Both the position numbers and the translations under genes were made by a program. From Rhizobium sp. RU36D (GTDB taxonomy: Bacteria > Pseudomonadota > Alphaproteobacteria > Rhizobiales > Rhizobiaceae), in the NCBI RefSeq assembly GCF_900176345.1, contig NZ_FWXU01000035.1:1-38742 (forward strand): a DNA stretch of 38,742 nt, read 5' to 3'. Each line of letters starts with the position of its first letter. Position 1 is the stretch's first letter. Under the pieces are notes generated by a model. It did no database searches, was not told the origin of the DNA, and saw only the letters and a program-made list of their open reading frames with translations. Of the stretch, positions 31,632 through 38,220 are shown in pieces.

Positions 31632-32297
31632 ATGGTCGGCAAACAAATCATTCCCGCTAACAATATCGAGGCCTTGCGCAGGTCGCGCAAGATGTCCATG
31701 GACGCCTTGGGCGAGCTGATCGGCACTGACGCTTCCACGATCAACAAGATTGAAAAACGCAAGATGCGGCTAAGCACTGAGCGCTTGCTTGCATTGGCTC
31801 AGGTATTTGGTGTTTCGCCCGGTGAAATTGTCGTCGACTTGCCGTTAGCGCCGCAACCGACGCCACTGCAGCCGGTCGCACGCGAAGATCGGGCAATGAT
31901 GCCCATCATGGGTGTGGCGGCCGGATCATTGATGCAGGGGTCATTCCAGATATCTGATGGGCCGGTGGATTACGTCGAGCTTCCAAAAGCGCTGGAGCAT
32001 GCCAGAGGAATATATGGCCTCTACATTGACGGAACATCCATGGAACCAATGTTTCGCCACGGTTCGCTCTGCGTGGTGAGCGAGTACAAGCCACCTCGAG
32101 TCGGTGACGCGGTTGTGATCCAAGAGCGACGCAGTCCGGTTGACCCCTTGCGCGCCACTATCGGCATCCTGGATCATCGCAACGGCGAAAAGGTCGTGCT
32201 CACCAAACTAAACCCTGCAGGCAAAGTCGAAATTCCCCTCAAGTACGTGCACGCCATGCACAAGGTGCTTGATCACGGAGAGCTTTTGGGTGTCTGA
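31632..32297 (+). CDS. CI-like repressor: HTH plus S24 LexA-type domain (221 aa)
   Basis: Maintains lysogeny. Residues 10-65 form an XRE HTH (NIEALRRSRKMSMDALGELI, then GTDASTINKIEKRKMRL). Residues 88-220 form the S24 domain: the self-cleavage site GVAAGS (Ala97-Gly98) and nucleophile Ser136 in DGTSMEPMF are present. The position of the general-base lysine seems to be Gly178 (in ATIGIL, where relatives have VK-type sequence), so self-cleavage may be lost. ATG 31632 has AAGGTGAGG upstream; GTG 31590 would place O3 within the gene and is rejected. Confidence 0.88.
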   Translation: MVGKQIIPANNIEALRRSRKMSMDALGELIGTDASTINKIEKRKMRLSTERLLALAQVFGVSPGEIVVDLPLAPQPTPLQPVAREDRAMMPIMGVAAGSLMQGSFQISDGPVDYVELPKALEHARGIYGLYIDGTSMEPMFRHGSLCVVSEYKPPRVGDAVVIQERRSPVDPLRATIGILDHRNGEKVVLTKLNPAGKVEIPLKYVHAMHKVLDHGELLGV

Positions 32298-32491
32298 CGA
32301 GAGGCAGCGTCCTTGAGATCCTTGCGCACGCCACCAATCGTGAACATCAGGCCGCCGATAAGAGCGCATAGTGTGCCTCCAACTATGTATATAGCCCCAT
32401 AGATCTGCTGCATGACGTTTTCAGCCGCCGCAGACGTCACAAAGCCGTTGAACACAAAAAGCAAGCCAATGATAACGGCAACAACAAACAT
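32273..32491 (-). CDS. Small two-pass membrane protein (72 aa)
   Basis: Two membrane segments: residues 1-20 (MFVVAVIIGLLFVFNGFVTS) and about 30-52 (YGAIYIVGGTLCALIGGLMF), then a charged cytoplasmic tail. A strong TTAGGAGG site precedes the ATG at 32491 and overlaps the stop of the WYL-like gene, so it is the second gene of a two-gene unit. It ends inside the 3' end of the repressor gene on the other strand (25-bp overlap). Small membrane proteins at this place in prophages often block superinfection; that is a hypothesis. Confidence 0.75.
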   Translation of the reverse strand: MFVVAVIIGLLFVFNGFVTSAAAENVMQQIYGAIYIVGGTLCALIGGLMFTIGGVRKDLKDAASRQTPKSSP

Positions 32492-32499
32492 GTTTCCTC

Positions 32500-33273
32500 C
32501 TAAAACAGCGACACGCCGGTGAGTTCGACCGCCAGGCTGTTGATCAAGTTTCGCTCTTCTCTCCGCCTCACGCCATCAGCGTCCATGACGGCGACGCAAG
32601 CACCAAACATCCGCGCAAGCGTGCGGTGATCCAAATTCCCCAGATTTCGGACCGCGCGGTCAATAGCATCAGGCCCCGGCCTCAGCCTTTCAAGATACCT
32701 TCTGATATTTTCCGCTTCATCGTCAGTCGGGTAGATACCATGCCGTTCTATTCGCCATAGCAAGTAGTCGAGCATTGCGCTGGTCTCGACCGGCTTCATG
32801 ATGCCATCGGACCGCGAGACGCTGGCCAGTATCGCTGCCTCGTCGCGCACAATGGCGAGCATCGCCATCCAACGAGAAGGATCTGCCGGCATCAGTGTGG
32901 ACGGTATTGCGACCCCAAGCGCCGCCGCCAAAAACCGTCGCGGATCGTCATGGACGACGCCGTCGAAGTCTATGCAGCAGGATATTCGATCAATGCGAAA
33001 GGATCGCGGCGCTCGCCGTTCATGGCAGAAGGCAAAGATTGATGGCTCACCATCGGGGCCGGAATAAAGCTGAGTAACGGTTATCCGCCTGGCGGACTTA
33101 AATCCAAGCCCATCAATGTACTCTATGAAAAACGTGGACCCGTCGACCGCTATGGCCTGACTTTGAGATGGTTCATCATATTCGTGATCATCAGCGGGGA
33201 GCACGACGGCTCGCGGCGCGGCAGGCACCGCGCGACCATCAACCAACGACGAAAGCTCTTCGCTGACACTCAT
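32500..33273 (-). CDS. WYL-domain plus TerB-like protein (257 aa)
   Basis: Residues 35-110 look like a WYL fold: STFFIEYIDGLGFKSARRIT, then GPDGEPSIFAFCHERRAPRS and FRIDRISCCIDFDG with the usual arginine-rich ligand pocket. Residues 140-255 have two TerB-type blocks (AAILASVSRSDGIMKPVETS and VAVMDADGVRRREERNLINS). There is no N-terminal HTH. WYL domains sense nucleic acids or nucleotides and are common in defence regulators. ATG 33273 is chosen (GGGGG upstream); the longer frame to 33513 would run through the operators and the divergent promoter. Operator O5 lies 56 bp upstream. Confidence 0.75.
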   Translation of the reverse strand: MSVSEELSSLVDGRAVPAAPRAVVLPADDHEYDEPSQSQAIAVDGSTFFIEYIDGLGFKSARRITVTQLYSGPDGEPSIFAFCHERRAPRSFRIDRISCCIDFDGVVHDDPRRFLAAALGVAIPSTLMPADPSRWMAMLAIVRDEAAILASVSRSDGIMKPVETSAMLDYLLWRIERHGIYPTDDEAENIRRYLERLRPGPDAIDRAVRNLGNLDHRTLARMFGACVAVMDADGVRRREERNLINSLAVELTGVSLF

Positions 33274-33328
33274 ATTCGCCCCCAGATTGCGCCCCTGACA
33301 GGCTACGCCCGGCGCCGATCTCGGACAA

Positions 33329-33343
33329 TGGCTATAATTGCCA
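33329..33343. promoter_or_regulatory. Operator O5
   Basis: 15-bp site TGGCTATAATTGCCA, matching O1 in both half-sites. It sits 56 bp upstream of the WYL-like gene and just before the plus-arm promoter, so it could control either direction. A TATAAT is embedded in it, but without a -35 at proper distance on the plus strand. Confidence 0.75.
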
Positions 33344-33352
33344 TTTTTGGCG

Positions 33353-33382
33353 TTGACATTTTTTGGCAAATGTAGCCATATT
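33353..33382 (+). promoter_or_regulatory. Early promoter of the plus arm (PL-like)
   Basis: -35 TTGACA (33353-33358), 18-bp spacer, -10 CATATT (33377-33382); predicted RNA start near 33389. The spacer contains operator O4. Element order and distances are the same as in the promoter of the cro-like gene. Confidence 0.78.
33364..33378. promoter_or_regulatory. Operator O4
   Basis: 15-bp site TGGCAAATGTAGCCA, symmetric in both half-sites, lying between the -35 and -10 of the plus-arm promoter. Bound repressor would exclude RNA polymerase. Confidence 0.78.
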
Positions 33383-33418
33383 TTCCAAACCACCCGATTG
33401 TGGTTTTGGAGACCCTTC

Positions 33419-33616
33419 ATGACACACACCCACACCACCACCCGTTCCACGGGTGTCACCCGCAACACCGTCACCGATATGGCGGATTTCATGCGCGCCC
33501 ATCCCGGCTGCACGGGAAGCGATCTTCTCGCCCATTTCAGTCAGTCCGAAATCAACCGCCATGCTTCCTCCGCCGCCGCCATGGCGCAGGAAGCATCGAC
33601 CCGCCTGATCGCCTGA
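33419..33616 (+). CDS. First gene of the plus arm, hypothetical (65 aa)
   Basis: MTHTHTTTRSTGVTRNTVTD at the start, then MADFMRAHPGCTGSDLLAHF and a helical end (RHASSAAAMAQEASTRLIA). The middle resembles a small winged-helix or HTH (an AHPGCTGSDLLAHFS-type turn), as in short phage regulators, but it is not diagnostic. ATG 33419 has GGAG eight bases upstream. Its stop codon directly abuts RNA element A. As first gene behind the repressed promoter it could be an early regulator comparable in place to lambda N. Confidence 0.7.
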   Translation: MTHTHTTTRSTGVTRNTVTDMADFMRAHPGCTGSDLLAHFSQSEINRHASSAAAMAQEASTRLIA

Positions 33617-33692
33617 CGGTCGGTTTCGGCATGGCCCACCTGTGATCTCCGGATCATCGCTCCCAAGCCAGGTGCGGCCATTTCGAAACCGA
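33617..33692 (+). promoter_or_regulatory. Structured RNA element A in the plus-arm mRNA
   Basis: Begins right after the stop of the 65-residue gene. P1 TCGGTTTCG (33620-33628) pairs with CGAAACCGA (33684-33692). A GC/TT internal loop follows. P2 ATGGCC (33631-33636) pairs with GGCCAT (33676-33681). One bulged base at 33675. P3 CACCTG (33637-33642) pairs with CAGGTG (33669-33674). P4 TGATC (33643-33647) pairs with GATCA (33652-33656). GCTCCCAAGC (33659-33668) is left in the multiloop. The ribosome site AAGGAG (33697-33702) of the next gene follows at five bases. Element B has the same fold with altered pairs. Confidence 0.8.
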
Positions 33693-33709
33693 GCAAAAGG
33701 AGCGCTCTT

Positions 33710-34096
33710 ATGACGACTACTGTCACGATCAAGGCCAACCATGGATGGCCCGTCGATGTGAAGGCCTATCACCCCGATGGCTCGCCCATTGAAACCTCAG
33801 GCGGGCGCGTGCCGGCCGGAGAGACCAGGGATTTCCACGTGCATTCCGGTCAGGATCTGTTTGTCCACGAGGTCCAGCCCGACGAGGCGGCCACGCCATT
33901 CACCACGGATGACGGGAAGGCTGTCCCTTACGGTCTCGGCGACGAGGTCGAGCTCGCGCGCTCCGGCGAACAGGGCGAGATCATTGGCGTCGGTCTCTAT
34001 GCCCGCACGCCACCGATGTTCTTGGTGGAATATGTCACCGCCGATGGCCGCCAGACGGAAAATTGGTTTTTGGCTGAGGCAATTACCAGGGCCTGA
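33710..34096 (+). CDS. Hypothetical protein between the two RNA elements (128 aa)
   Basis: Beta-rich: MTTTVTIKANHGWPVDVKAY, then GRVPAGETRDFHVHSGQDLF, and a C-terminal SH3/KOW-like strand set (GDEVELARSGEQGEIIGVGL, then FLVEYVTADGRQTENWFLA). The last part reads like the short barrel that phage and plasmid proteins use for nucleic acid or peptide contact. Function unknown. Strong AAGGAG seven bases before ATG 33710. Both of its flanks carry the structured RNA elements, so its expression may be controlled through them. Confidence 0.78.
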   Translation: MTTTVTIKANHGWPVDVKAYHPDGSPIETSGGRVPAGETRDFHVHSGQDLFVHEVQPDEAATPFTTDDGKAVPYGLGDEVELARSGEQGEIIGVGLYARTPPMFLVEYVTADGRQTENWFLAEAITRA

Positions 34097-34196
34097 CGGT
34101 CGGTTTCGGTATGGCCCGTTGGTGACCCATCAAGGTCAAAGCTCCCAAGCACGGGCGGTTACGACCGCCCCCCCAACGTGGCCATTTCGAAACCGA
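34097..34196 (+). promoter_or_regulatory. Structured RNA element B in the plus-arm mRNA
   Basis: Begins right after the stop of the 128-residue gene. P1 TCGGTTTCG (34100-34108) pairs with CGAAACCGA (34188-34196). Internal loop GT/TT. P2 ATGGCC (34111-34116) with GGCCAT (34180-34185). Bulged T at 34179. P3 CGTTGG (34117-34122) with CCAACG (34173-34178). P4 TGACC (34123-34127) with GGTCA (34134-34138). Conserved GCTCCCAAGC at 34141-34150. An added hairpin GGGCGGT / ACCGCCC (34153-34159 and 34164-34170) is not in A. P3 and P4 keep their pairing with different bases than in A. Confidence 0.8.
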
Positions 34197-34214
34197 CCAC
34201 CGCAGGAGGCATCC

Positions 34215-34397
34215 ATGCGCTTTCCCGATTATCCGCCAGACTATCCCGATGACGACGAGCAGGACCCCAATCGTGGCCCGGCAAATTGCGCCGTTTGGCT
34301 TGTCGTCGTCGCCATCGTCGGCGCGGCCATCGCCCTGCTGATCTGGCTGGCCGATCTCGTCTGGTCCTTCCTGCCCTCTTGGGGAGAGTGGCTGTGA
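34215..34397 (+). CDS. Small single-pass membrane protein (60 aa)
   Basis: An acidic, proline-rich N-terminus (MRFPDYPPDYPDDDEQDPNR) is followed by one membrane helix (about 26-48, VWLVVVAIVGAAIALLIWLA) and a Trp-rich end. The ATG at 34215 has AGGAGG five bases upstream. Function unknown; an early membrane-acting phage protein is possible. The longer frame starting at 33777 is a shadow of the previous gene. Confidence 0.75.
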   Translation: MRFPDYPPDYPDDDEQDPNRGPANCAVWLVVVAIVGAAIALLIWLADLVWSFLPSWGEWL

Positions 34398-34579
34398 ACC
34401 AATTCACCCCCTTTGCCCATCCGCGCACCATCATCCTCGTCGATACGCCGCTGTTTTCGCCCCGTGCGAGGATCGTCGCCTTGATGCTGGCGATGATCTC
34501 GTTGGCATCGGCCGGCGTGATGGCGGGTCAGGCCCTGGCGGATCTGGAGCGGACCTATGCCACGGAGGCGCGCATATGA
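34394..34579 (+). CDS. Small membrane protein (61 aa)
   Basis: Starts at GTG 34394 in a GTGA overlap with the preceding stop, with GGGGAG upstream. One membrane segment near residues 27-48 (RIVALMLAMISLASAGVMAG) follows the hydrophilic start MNQFTPFAHPRT. Not recognised. Coupling to the previous membrane peptide suggests a two-component unit. Confidence 0.7.
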   Translation: MNQFTPFAHPRTIILVDTPLFSPRARIVALMLAMISLASAGVMAGQALADLERTYATEARI

Positions 34580-35232
34580 CGTCCTTCCCGCGTCTTGCCG
34601 TCAAACCGGTCCCCTGTTTTGCTAGGGACGGCACCACATTCGATCTGGCCGCGCCCGACCAGGCCGCCGTCTGCTTTCACGAGATCGCCCGCACGCTCTC
34701 GGGCCTCAACCGCTACAGTGGCCGCGGCGTTTCCGTGGCACAGCATTGCGTCATGGGCGCGCGCGCCATTTTGAACGAGCGCGGAACGCGGCTGGATGCG
34801 AGCCTGTTCCTACTGCACGACGCCCATGAAGCCTTTCTTGGCGACATCGTCAGGCCGGTGGAAAGCCTGCTGCAGGGCATGCTGCCGACGCTCGCCATCC
34901 GCGAAGCGATCGCCGCAGCCAAGCGGGGATGGGATCAGCCGATCTATGCCGCAGCCGGCCTGCCTGCGCCGGACACGTGGTCATCAGCCATGGCCGCCAA
35001 GGTAAAATCCATGGATGAGCGCATGGCGCTGGCTGAAGCCGTGGCCGGTTTTGGCCCGCGCGCCGCAAGCCAGTTTCCGCGCATGACCCTGCCCCTGACC
35101 CGAGGCGCTGTCATCCGATGGGGCGCCGCCAAGGCGGAAGAGCAGTTCATATCCATGGCAAATGACCTGATCGGCCAGGAGAAGATCGTCCACCAGGCGG
35201 CCATTGCCGCCGCAGCCCGCGCCACGAGGTAA
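34576..35232 (+). CDS. HD-domain phosphohydrolase, YfbR-like (218 aa)
   Basis: The metal ligands of an HD hydrolase are present: His57 in VSVAQHCVMGA, His81-Asp82 in LLHDAHEAFLGDI, and a late Asp in KSMDERMALAEAV. The overall pattern resembles 5'-deoxynucleotidase YfbR and related phage proteins, which take part in nucleotide metabolism. The start ATG overlaps the upstream stop as ATGA. A role in dNTP pools would fit with SSB and clamp in the same operon. The substrate is not readable from sequence. Confidence 0.85.
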   Translation: MTSFPRLAVKPVPCFARDGTTFDLAAPDQAAVCFHEIARTLSGLNRYSGRGVSVAQHCVMGARAILNERGTRLDASLFLLHDAHEAFLGDIVRPVESLLQGMLPTLAIREAIAAAKRGWDQPIYAAAGLPAPDTWSSAMAAKVKSMDERMALAEAVAGFGPRAASQFPRMTLPLTRGAVIRWGAAKAEEQFISMANDLIGQEKIVHQAAIAAAARATR

Positions 35233-35234
35233 CC

Positions 35235-35606
35235 ATGGCCATCAAGATGAAACCCATACCCATGACCGAGATCATGATGATCGGCGACGACAGGGTGATC
35301 GGCCTGACGCAGGAAGGCGGCACCATTCCGGATGGCATTGCCAAGGACGGCACCCCGCGCGATCTGGAATACGCATCGGGATCCGCGATCCTCGCCTTTC
35401 GCGACGGCCGGCACATCTGCGGCCCGATCGACATGCGCGGCATCCGCGCCTTCGCCCTTGAGGTCGCAGCCGGAAACCAGCGCGCCGTCACCGAACCCAG
35501 CGCCTGTATCCGTCTCGCGACAGCGCTTCTCGCCATCGTCGACATGCTGGAATTCGCAGGATCGATGGATCTGGTGGTGGTGGCTCGGGCGGAGGCAGTG
35601 GCATGA
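35235..35606 (+). CDS. Hypothetical protein (123 aa)
   Basis: Not recognised. N-terminal beta part (MAIKMKPIPMTEIMMIGDDR, then GSAILAFRDGRHICGPIDMR) and helical C-terminus (ACIRLATALLAIVDMLEFAG). Begins two bases after the HD hydrolase stop. Soluble. It may be an accessory protein of the hydrolase, but there is no direct evidence. Confidence 0.65.
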   Translation: MAIKMKPIPMTEIMMIGDDRVIGLTQEGGTIPDGIAKDGTPRDLEYASGSAILAFRDGRHICGPIDMRGIRAFALEVAAGNQRAVTEPSACIRLATALLAIVDMLEFAGSMDLVVVARAEAVA

Positions 35607-36034
35607 GCCCAAGGTGCACCGATTGCGGCGAGTATTTCCAATCTGAGTATGAGGCGCAGGCGATCTGCGCAGAATGCCAGGCGCCAGAGGTCGCATTATC
35701 AACGGATGCAACCGTGGAAGCCATGAGGCTCGCTGGCGATATTATCGACCGCCTGAAAAGCGACATGCTGGCGTCGCCCGTCGATGACGTGACGATTATC
35801 GACCGTTCTCAGCTTGAGGCTATCGAGGCTGCAATTGTAGCCACGCCCTCATCGAATGTGAGGTTGGTAGACGCGGTATCCCGAGCCGCAGATGACGCAA
35901 TTGTAAGCGCGATCTACGCGACGTATAAAAACGGCGTCTTCGTCAAAGACGAGCTTCTGGCCCCTGCGGAAGTTCGCTTTCGCGTCAATGCTGCGATCCG
36001 CGCCGCCCTCGCCACCGCTGCGGAGGGCAAGTAG
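35603..36034 (+). CDS. Zinc-finger-start protein, hypothetical (143 aa)
   Basis: MSPRCTDCGEYFQSEYEAQA and then ICAECQAPEVAL form one CxxC...CxxC zinc ribbon (Cys 5, 8, 22, 25). The remainder is mainly helical. The segment VATPSSNVRLVDAV shares a nearly exact 20-bp DNA stretch (35841-35860) with the gene at 38473-38685. The start overlaps the upstream stop by four bases (ATGA). Function unknown. Confidence 0.7.
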   Translation: MSPRCTDCGEYFQSEYEAQAICAECQAPEVALSTDATVEAMRLAGDIIDRLKSDMLASPVDDVTIIDRSQLEAIEAAIVATPSSNVRLVDAVSRAADDAIVSAIYATYKNGVFVKDELLAPAEVRFRVNAAIRAALATAAEGK

Positions 36035-36235
36035 ATGGCCACCATGCAAAAAGTAAAGCCGTGCCCAGAGTGCGGCAACGCCGATCTTGTCATCTACAAA
36101 TACGACAACGGCTGGCAACACGTCGAGTGCGACGATTGCCATTACCTTGGACCTGGCTGCGGCAATAAGATTGAGGCGGTGCGTCAGCATAACGCGCGAT
36201 GTGCGACCACACCCCCGACGCGGGAGGCCATCTAA
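36035..36235 (+). CDS. Lar-like restriction alleviation family protein (66 aa)
   Basis: Fits the Lar/small zinc-ribbon family: KPCPECGNADLVIYKYDNGW, then VECDDCHYLGPGCGNK with Cys 10, 13, 32 and 35, and EAVRQHNARC at the place of the usual eAi..WN motif. The Rac Lar protein lowers restriction of incoming DNA by type I systems. Many phage members have no tested function, so anti-restriction here is inference. ATG follows the previous TAG with no gap. Confidence 0.8.
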   Translation: MATMQKVKPCPECGNADLVIYKYDNGWQHVECDDCHYLGPGCGNKIEAVRQHNARCATTPPTREAI

Positions 36236-36741
36236 TGGCCGGATCCCTCAACGAAGTCCGATTGATCGGCTTTCTTGGCGCCGATCCCGAAATCCGCCGC
36301 ACCCAGGACGGGCGCCCGATTGCCAATATCCGCGTCGCGACCTCCGAGACCTGGCGAGACAAGAATACGGGCGAGAAGCGCGAAAAGACCGAGTGGCACA
36401 CCGTCGTGATCTTCAATGAGGGGCTGGCCAAGGTTGCCGAGCAATACCTCAAGAAGGGCTCCTATGTTCTGGTCGGCGGATCGCTCGCCACTCGCAAGTG
36501 GCAGGATAGCCAGGGACAGGACCGCTACTCCACCGAGATCGTGCTGCAGGGGTTTTCCGCCGTGCTGACCATGATCGATCGGGCGCAAGGGTCCGGCTAC
36601 CGCGCCGGCGGCAATGGCCCTGACGACTATGGCTATGACGGCGATCGCGCCGCCGCCCGGCCCCGCTCGTCGGCATCCCCATCATCACGATCATCGTCGG
36701 GCAGTTTCAGCCGCGACCTGGATGACGACATTCCGTTCTAG
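36235..36741 (+). CDS. ssb: Single-stranded DNA-binding protein (168 aa)
   Basis: Full bacterial-type SSB: the OB fold MAGSLNEVRLIGFLGADPEI, then GRPIANIRVATSETWRDKNT and TEWHTVVIFNEGLAKVAEQY, KGSYVLVGGSLATRKWQDS; then a Gly/Ser/Arg-rich linker (about 125-158), and the acidic tip DLDDDIPF that binds host replication proteins. ATG 36235 overlaps the upstream TAA (TAATG), which excludes the longer frame to 36199. Keeping the intact tip means it can recruit host partners. Confidence 0.95.
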   Translation: MAGSLNEVRLIGFLGADPEIRRTQDGRPIANIRVATSETWRDKNTGEKREKTEWHTVVIFNEGLAKVAEQYLKKGSYVLVGGSLATRKWQDSQGQDRYSTEIVLQGFSAVLTMIDRAQGSGYRAGGNGPDDYGYDGDRAAARPRSSASPSSRSSSGSFSRDLDDDIPF

Positions 36742-36754
36742 CGAGGAGCCAATC

Positions 36755-37111
36755 ATGGCGACCATGACGAAAGACATCACAATTGATTTTGCCACGCCGG
36801 AGTTTCGCCCTGCCGGCGTCCAGAAATGGCTGGATAAGGTCGGATTGAACCCGGCTGATCTTCCCGACCTGACCTTCACCGCCACGATCAATTTCGGATC
36901 CGATGACATCGAAGACGAAGACCTGAGCGAGTGGTACGAGGCGTGTTTCAGCGATGCGGGATCATGGCTGGAGCGCGTCAACCGCTACCTTGCCGAAAAC
37001 AACTGCGCCGCCGCGATGGACGAGCTGGAGCGTGAATTCGGGGGCGCCCCCCCCGTCCCACACCATTGCCGTCGTCAACCGCATATCCGGCAGGAGATGA
37101 GCCTATGCTGA
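36755..37111 (+). CDS. Hypothetical acidic protein (118 aa), C-terminus uncertain
   Basis: Acidic protein: MATMTKDITIDFATPEFRPA, then WLDKVGLNPADLPDLTFTAT, SDDIEDEDLSEWYEACFSDA and NCAAAMDELEREFGGAPP. Not recognised. GAGGAG lies ahead of ATG 36755. It ends over the clamp start (seven-base overlap). A run of eight C at about 37047-37054 precedes a poor-looking end (HHCRRQPHIRQEM). One C fewer would give SHTIAVVNRISGRR and a stop right before the clamp ribosome site. A homopolymer miscall, phase variation or slippage are all possible. Confidence 0.7.
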   Translation: MATMTKDITIDFATPEFRPAGVQKWLDKVGLNPADLPDLTFTATINFGSDDIEDEDLSEWYEACFSDAGSWLERVNRYLAENNCAAAMDELEREFGGAPPVPHHCRRQPHIRQEMSLC

Positions 37112-38220
37112 AACTGGAAAAGCCCGCGCTGCTGGCGGCCCTTGCCGTGGTGCTGGATGTCGTCAAGGGCAAGAACACCATCCCGATCCTCTCCAATGTG
37201 CTGATCGAGCGCGACGGCCAGGAGATCGCCATTTCAGGCGGCAACCTGTCTATGGATATCCGCACCCGCTGCGCAGCAGAGCTTGGCTCTGATTTTCATG
37301 ACTTCACCGTGCCGGCCCATCAGTTTGCCCAGATCGTCCGCAACGCGGCCGAGGATCGCATCCTGATCGACGATGCGCCCGAAAGCGGCCAGATCGTCGT
37401 TCGCTCCGGCCGCTCCAGGCTCAAGCTGCCGACCATCGCCACCAACGCCTTTCCGAAGCTGCCTTTGCCGACATCGCCAAAGACGATCAGCCTGTCGAGC
37501 GACGTGCTGGACAAGGCGATCAAGGCCGTGGCCTTTGCCGCCGACAACGACAGCACGCGACCCTATCTCTGCGGCGTGTATTTCTACCCCTGCGATGACG
37601 GGCTGGTGCTGGCGGCCACCGATGGCAAGAAGTTTTCCAAGCGCCTGATCCGGTCGATCTCACTGGATGACGACGTGTCGGGCCTGCCGGCCATCATCAT
37701 CCCCAACGAAGCGATCGGGCCGATCCGAAAGCTCCTGAGCACGGGAGAGGATGTCGAGATCATCCATGATGCCGCGAAGGTCATGGTCGAGGTCGGCGGA
37801 ACGCGGCTCATCAGCAAGCTCGTCGAAGGCACATTCATCGACTACGAGCGTTTCCAGCCGCCGGCGTCGTCCGTGACGATGACGGTTTCGGCCGCCGCCC
37901 TGACCGGCGCCATTGCCCGCGTGCTGGTGGCGACCCCCAAAGCCGAATACGGCATGAACTTCGCGGTGACGAGCGACACCCTGTCGCTTTCGGCGCGCGA
38001 CATCGCATCAGGCGAAGGCGAAGACGAGATCGCGGTCATGGCGTCGGGATCCGTGACGACGGGCTTTAACGGCGCGATGCTGGACGAATGCATCGACCAT
38101 GTCGACGGCGACGAGATCGAGATGATCGTGAGCGACGGCATGGCACCCGCCAAGATCAGGACGCCGGGATCACTGGACGACTACATGATCCTGATGCCCA
38201 CGCGCACGAGGGTCGGCTGA
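37105..38220 (+). CDS. dnaN: DNA polymerase III beta subunit (sliding clamp) (371 aa)
   Basis: Ring-shaped processivity factor. The three-domain pattern is complete: MLKLEKPALLAALAVVLDVV with KNTIPILSNVLIERDGQEIA (domain 1), LSSDVLDKAIKAVAFAADND and TRPYLCGVYFYPCDDGLVLA (domain 2), and SAAALTGAIARVLVATPKAE to DYMILMPTRTRVG (domain 3; host clamps end in MPMR-type sequence, here MPTR). About 370 residues is the normal size. ATG 37105 has AGGAGA eight bases upstream; the frame start TTG 37066 is rejected. A phage-borne clamp is uncommon and suggests that the phage adapts the host polymerase. Confidence 0.95.
   Translation: MLKLEKPALLAALAVVLDVVKGKNTIPILSNVLIERDGQEIAISGGNLSMDIRTRCAAELGSDFHDFTVPAHQFAQIVRNAAEDRILIDDAPESGQIVVRSGRSRLKLPTIATNAFPKLPLPTSPKTISLSSDVLDKAIKAVAFAADNDSTRPYLCGVYFYPCDDGLVLAATDGKKFSKRLIRSISLDDDVSGLPAIIIPNEAIGPIRKLLSTGEDVEIIHDAAKVMVEVGGTRLISKLVEGTFIDYERFQPPASSVTMTVSAAALTGAIARVLVATPKAEYGMNFAVTSDTLSLSARDIASGEGEDEIAVMASGSVTTGFNGAMLDECIDHVDGDEIEMIVSDGMAPAKIRTPGSLDDYMILMPTRTRVG

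Noticed and set aside
33274..33513. Extension of the WYL-like frame to 33513
   Set aside because: It would run through two operators, the divergent promoter and the first plus-arm gene.
33659..33668. GCTCCCAAGC resembles the conserved TCCCAAGC loop of twister ribozymes
   Set aside because: The other twister parts (the cleavage loop with UA and the GGAGGG partner strands in the right arrangement) cannot be fitted to elements A and B, and the surrounding long stem differs.
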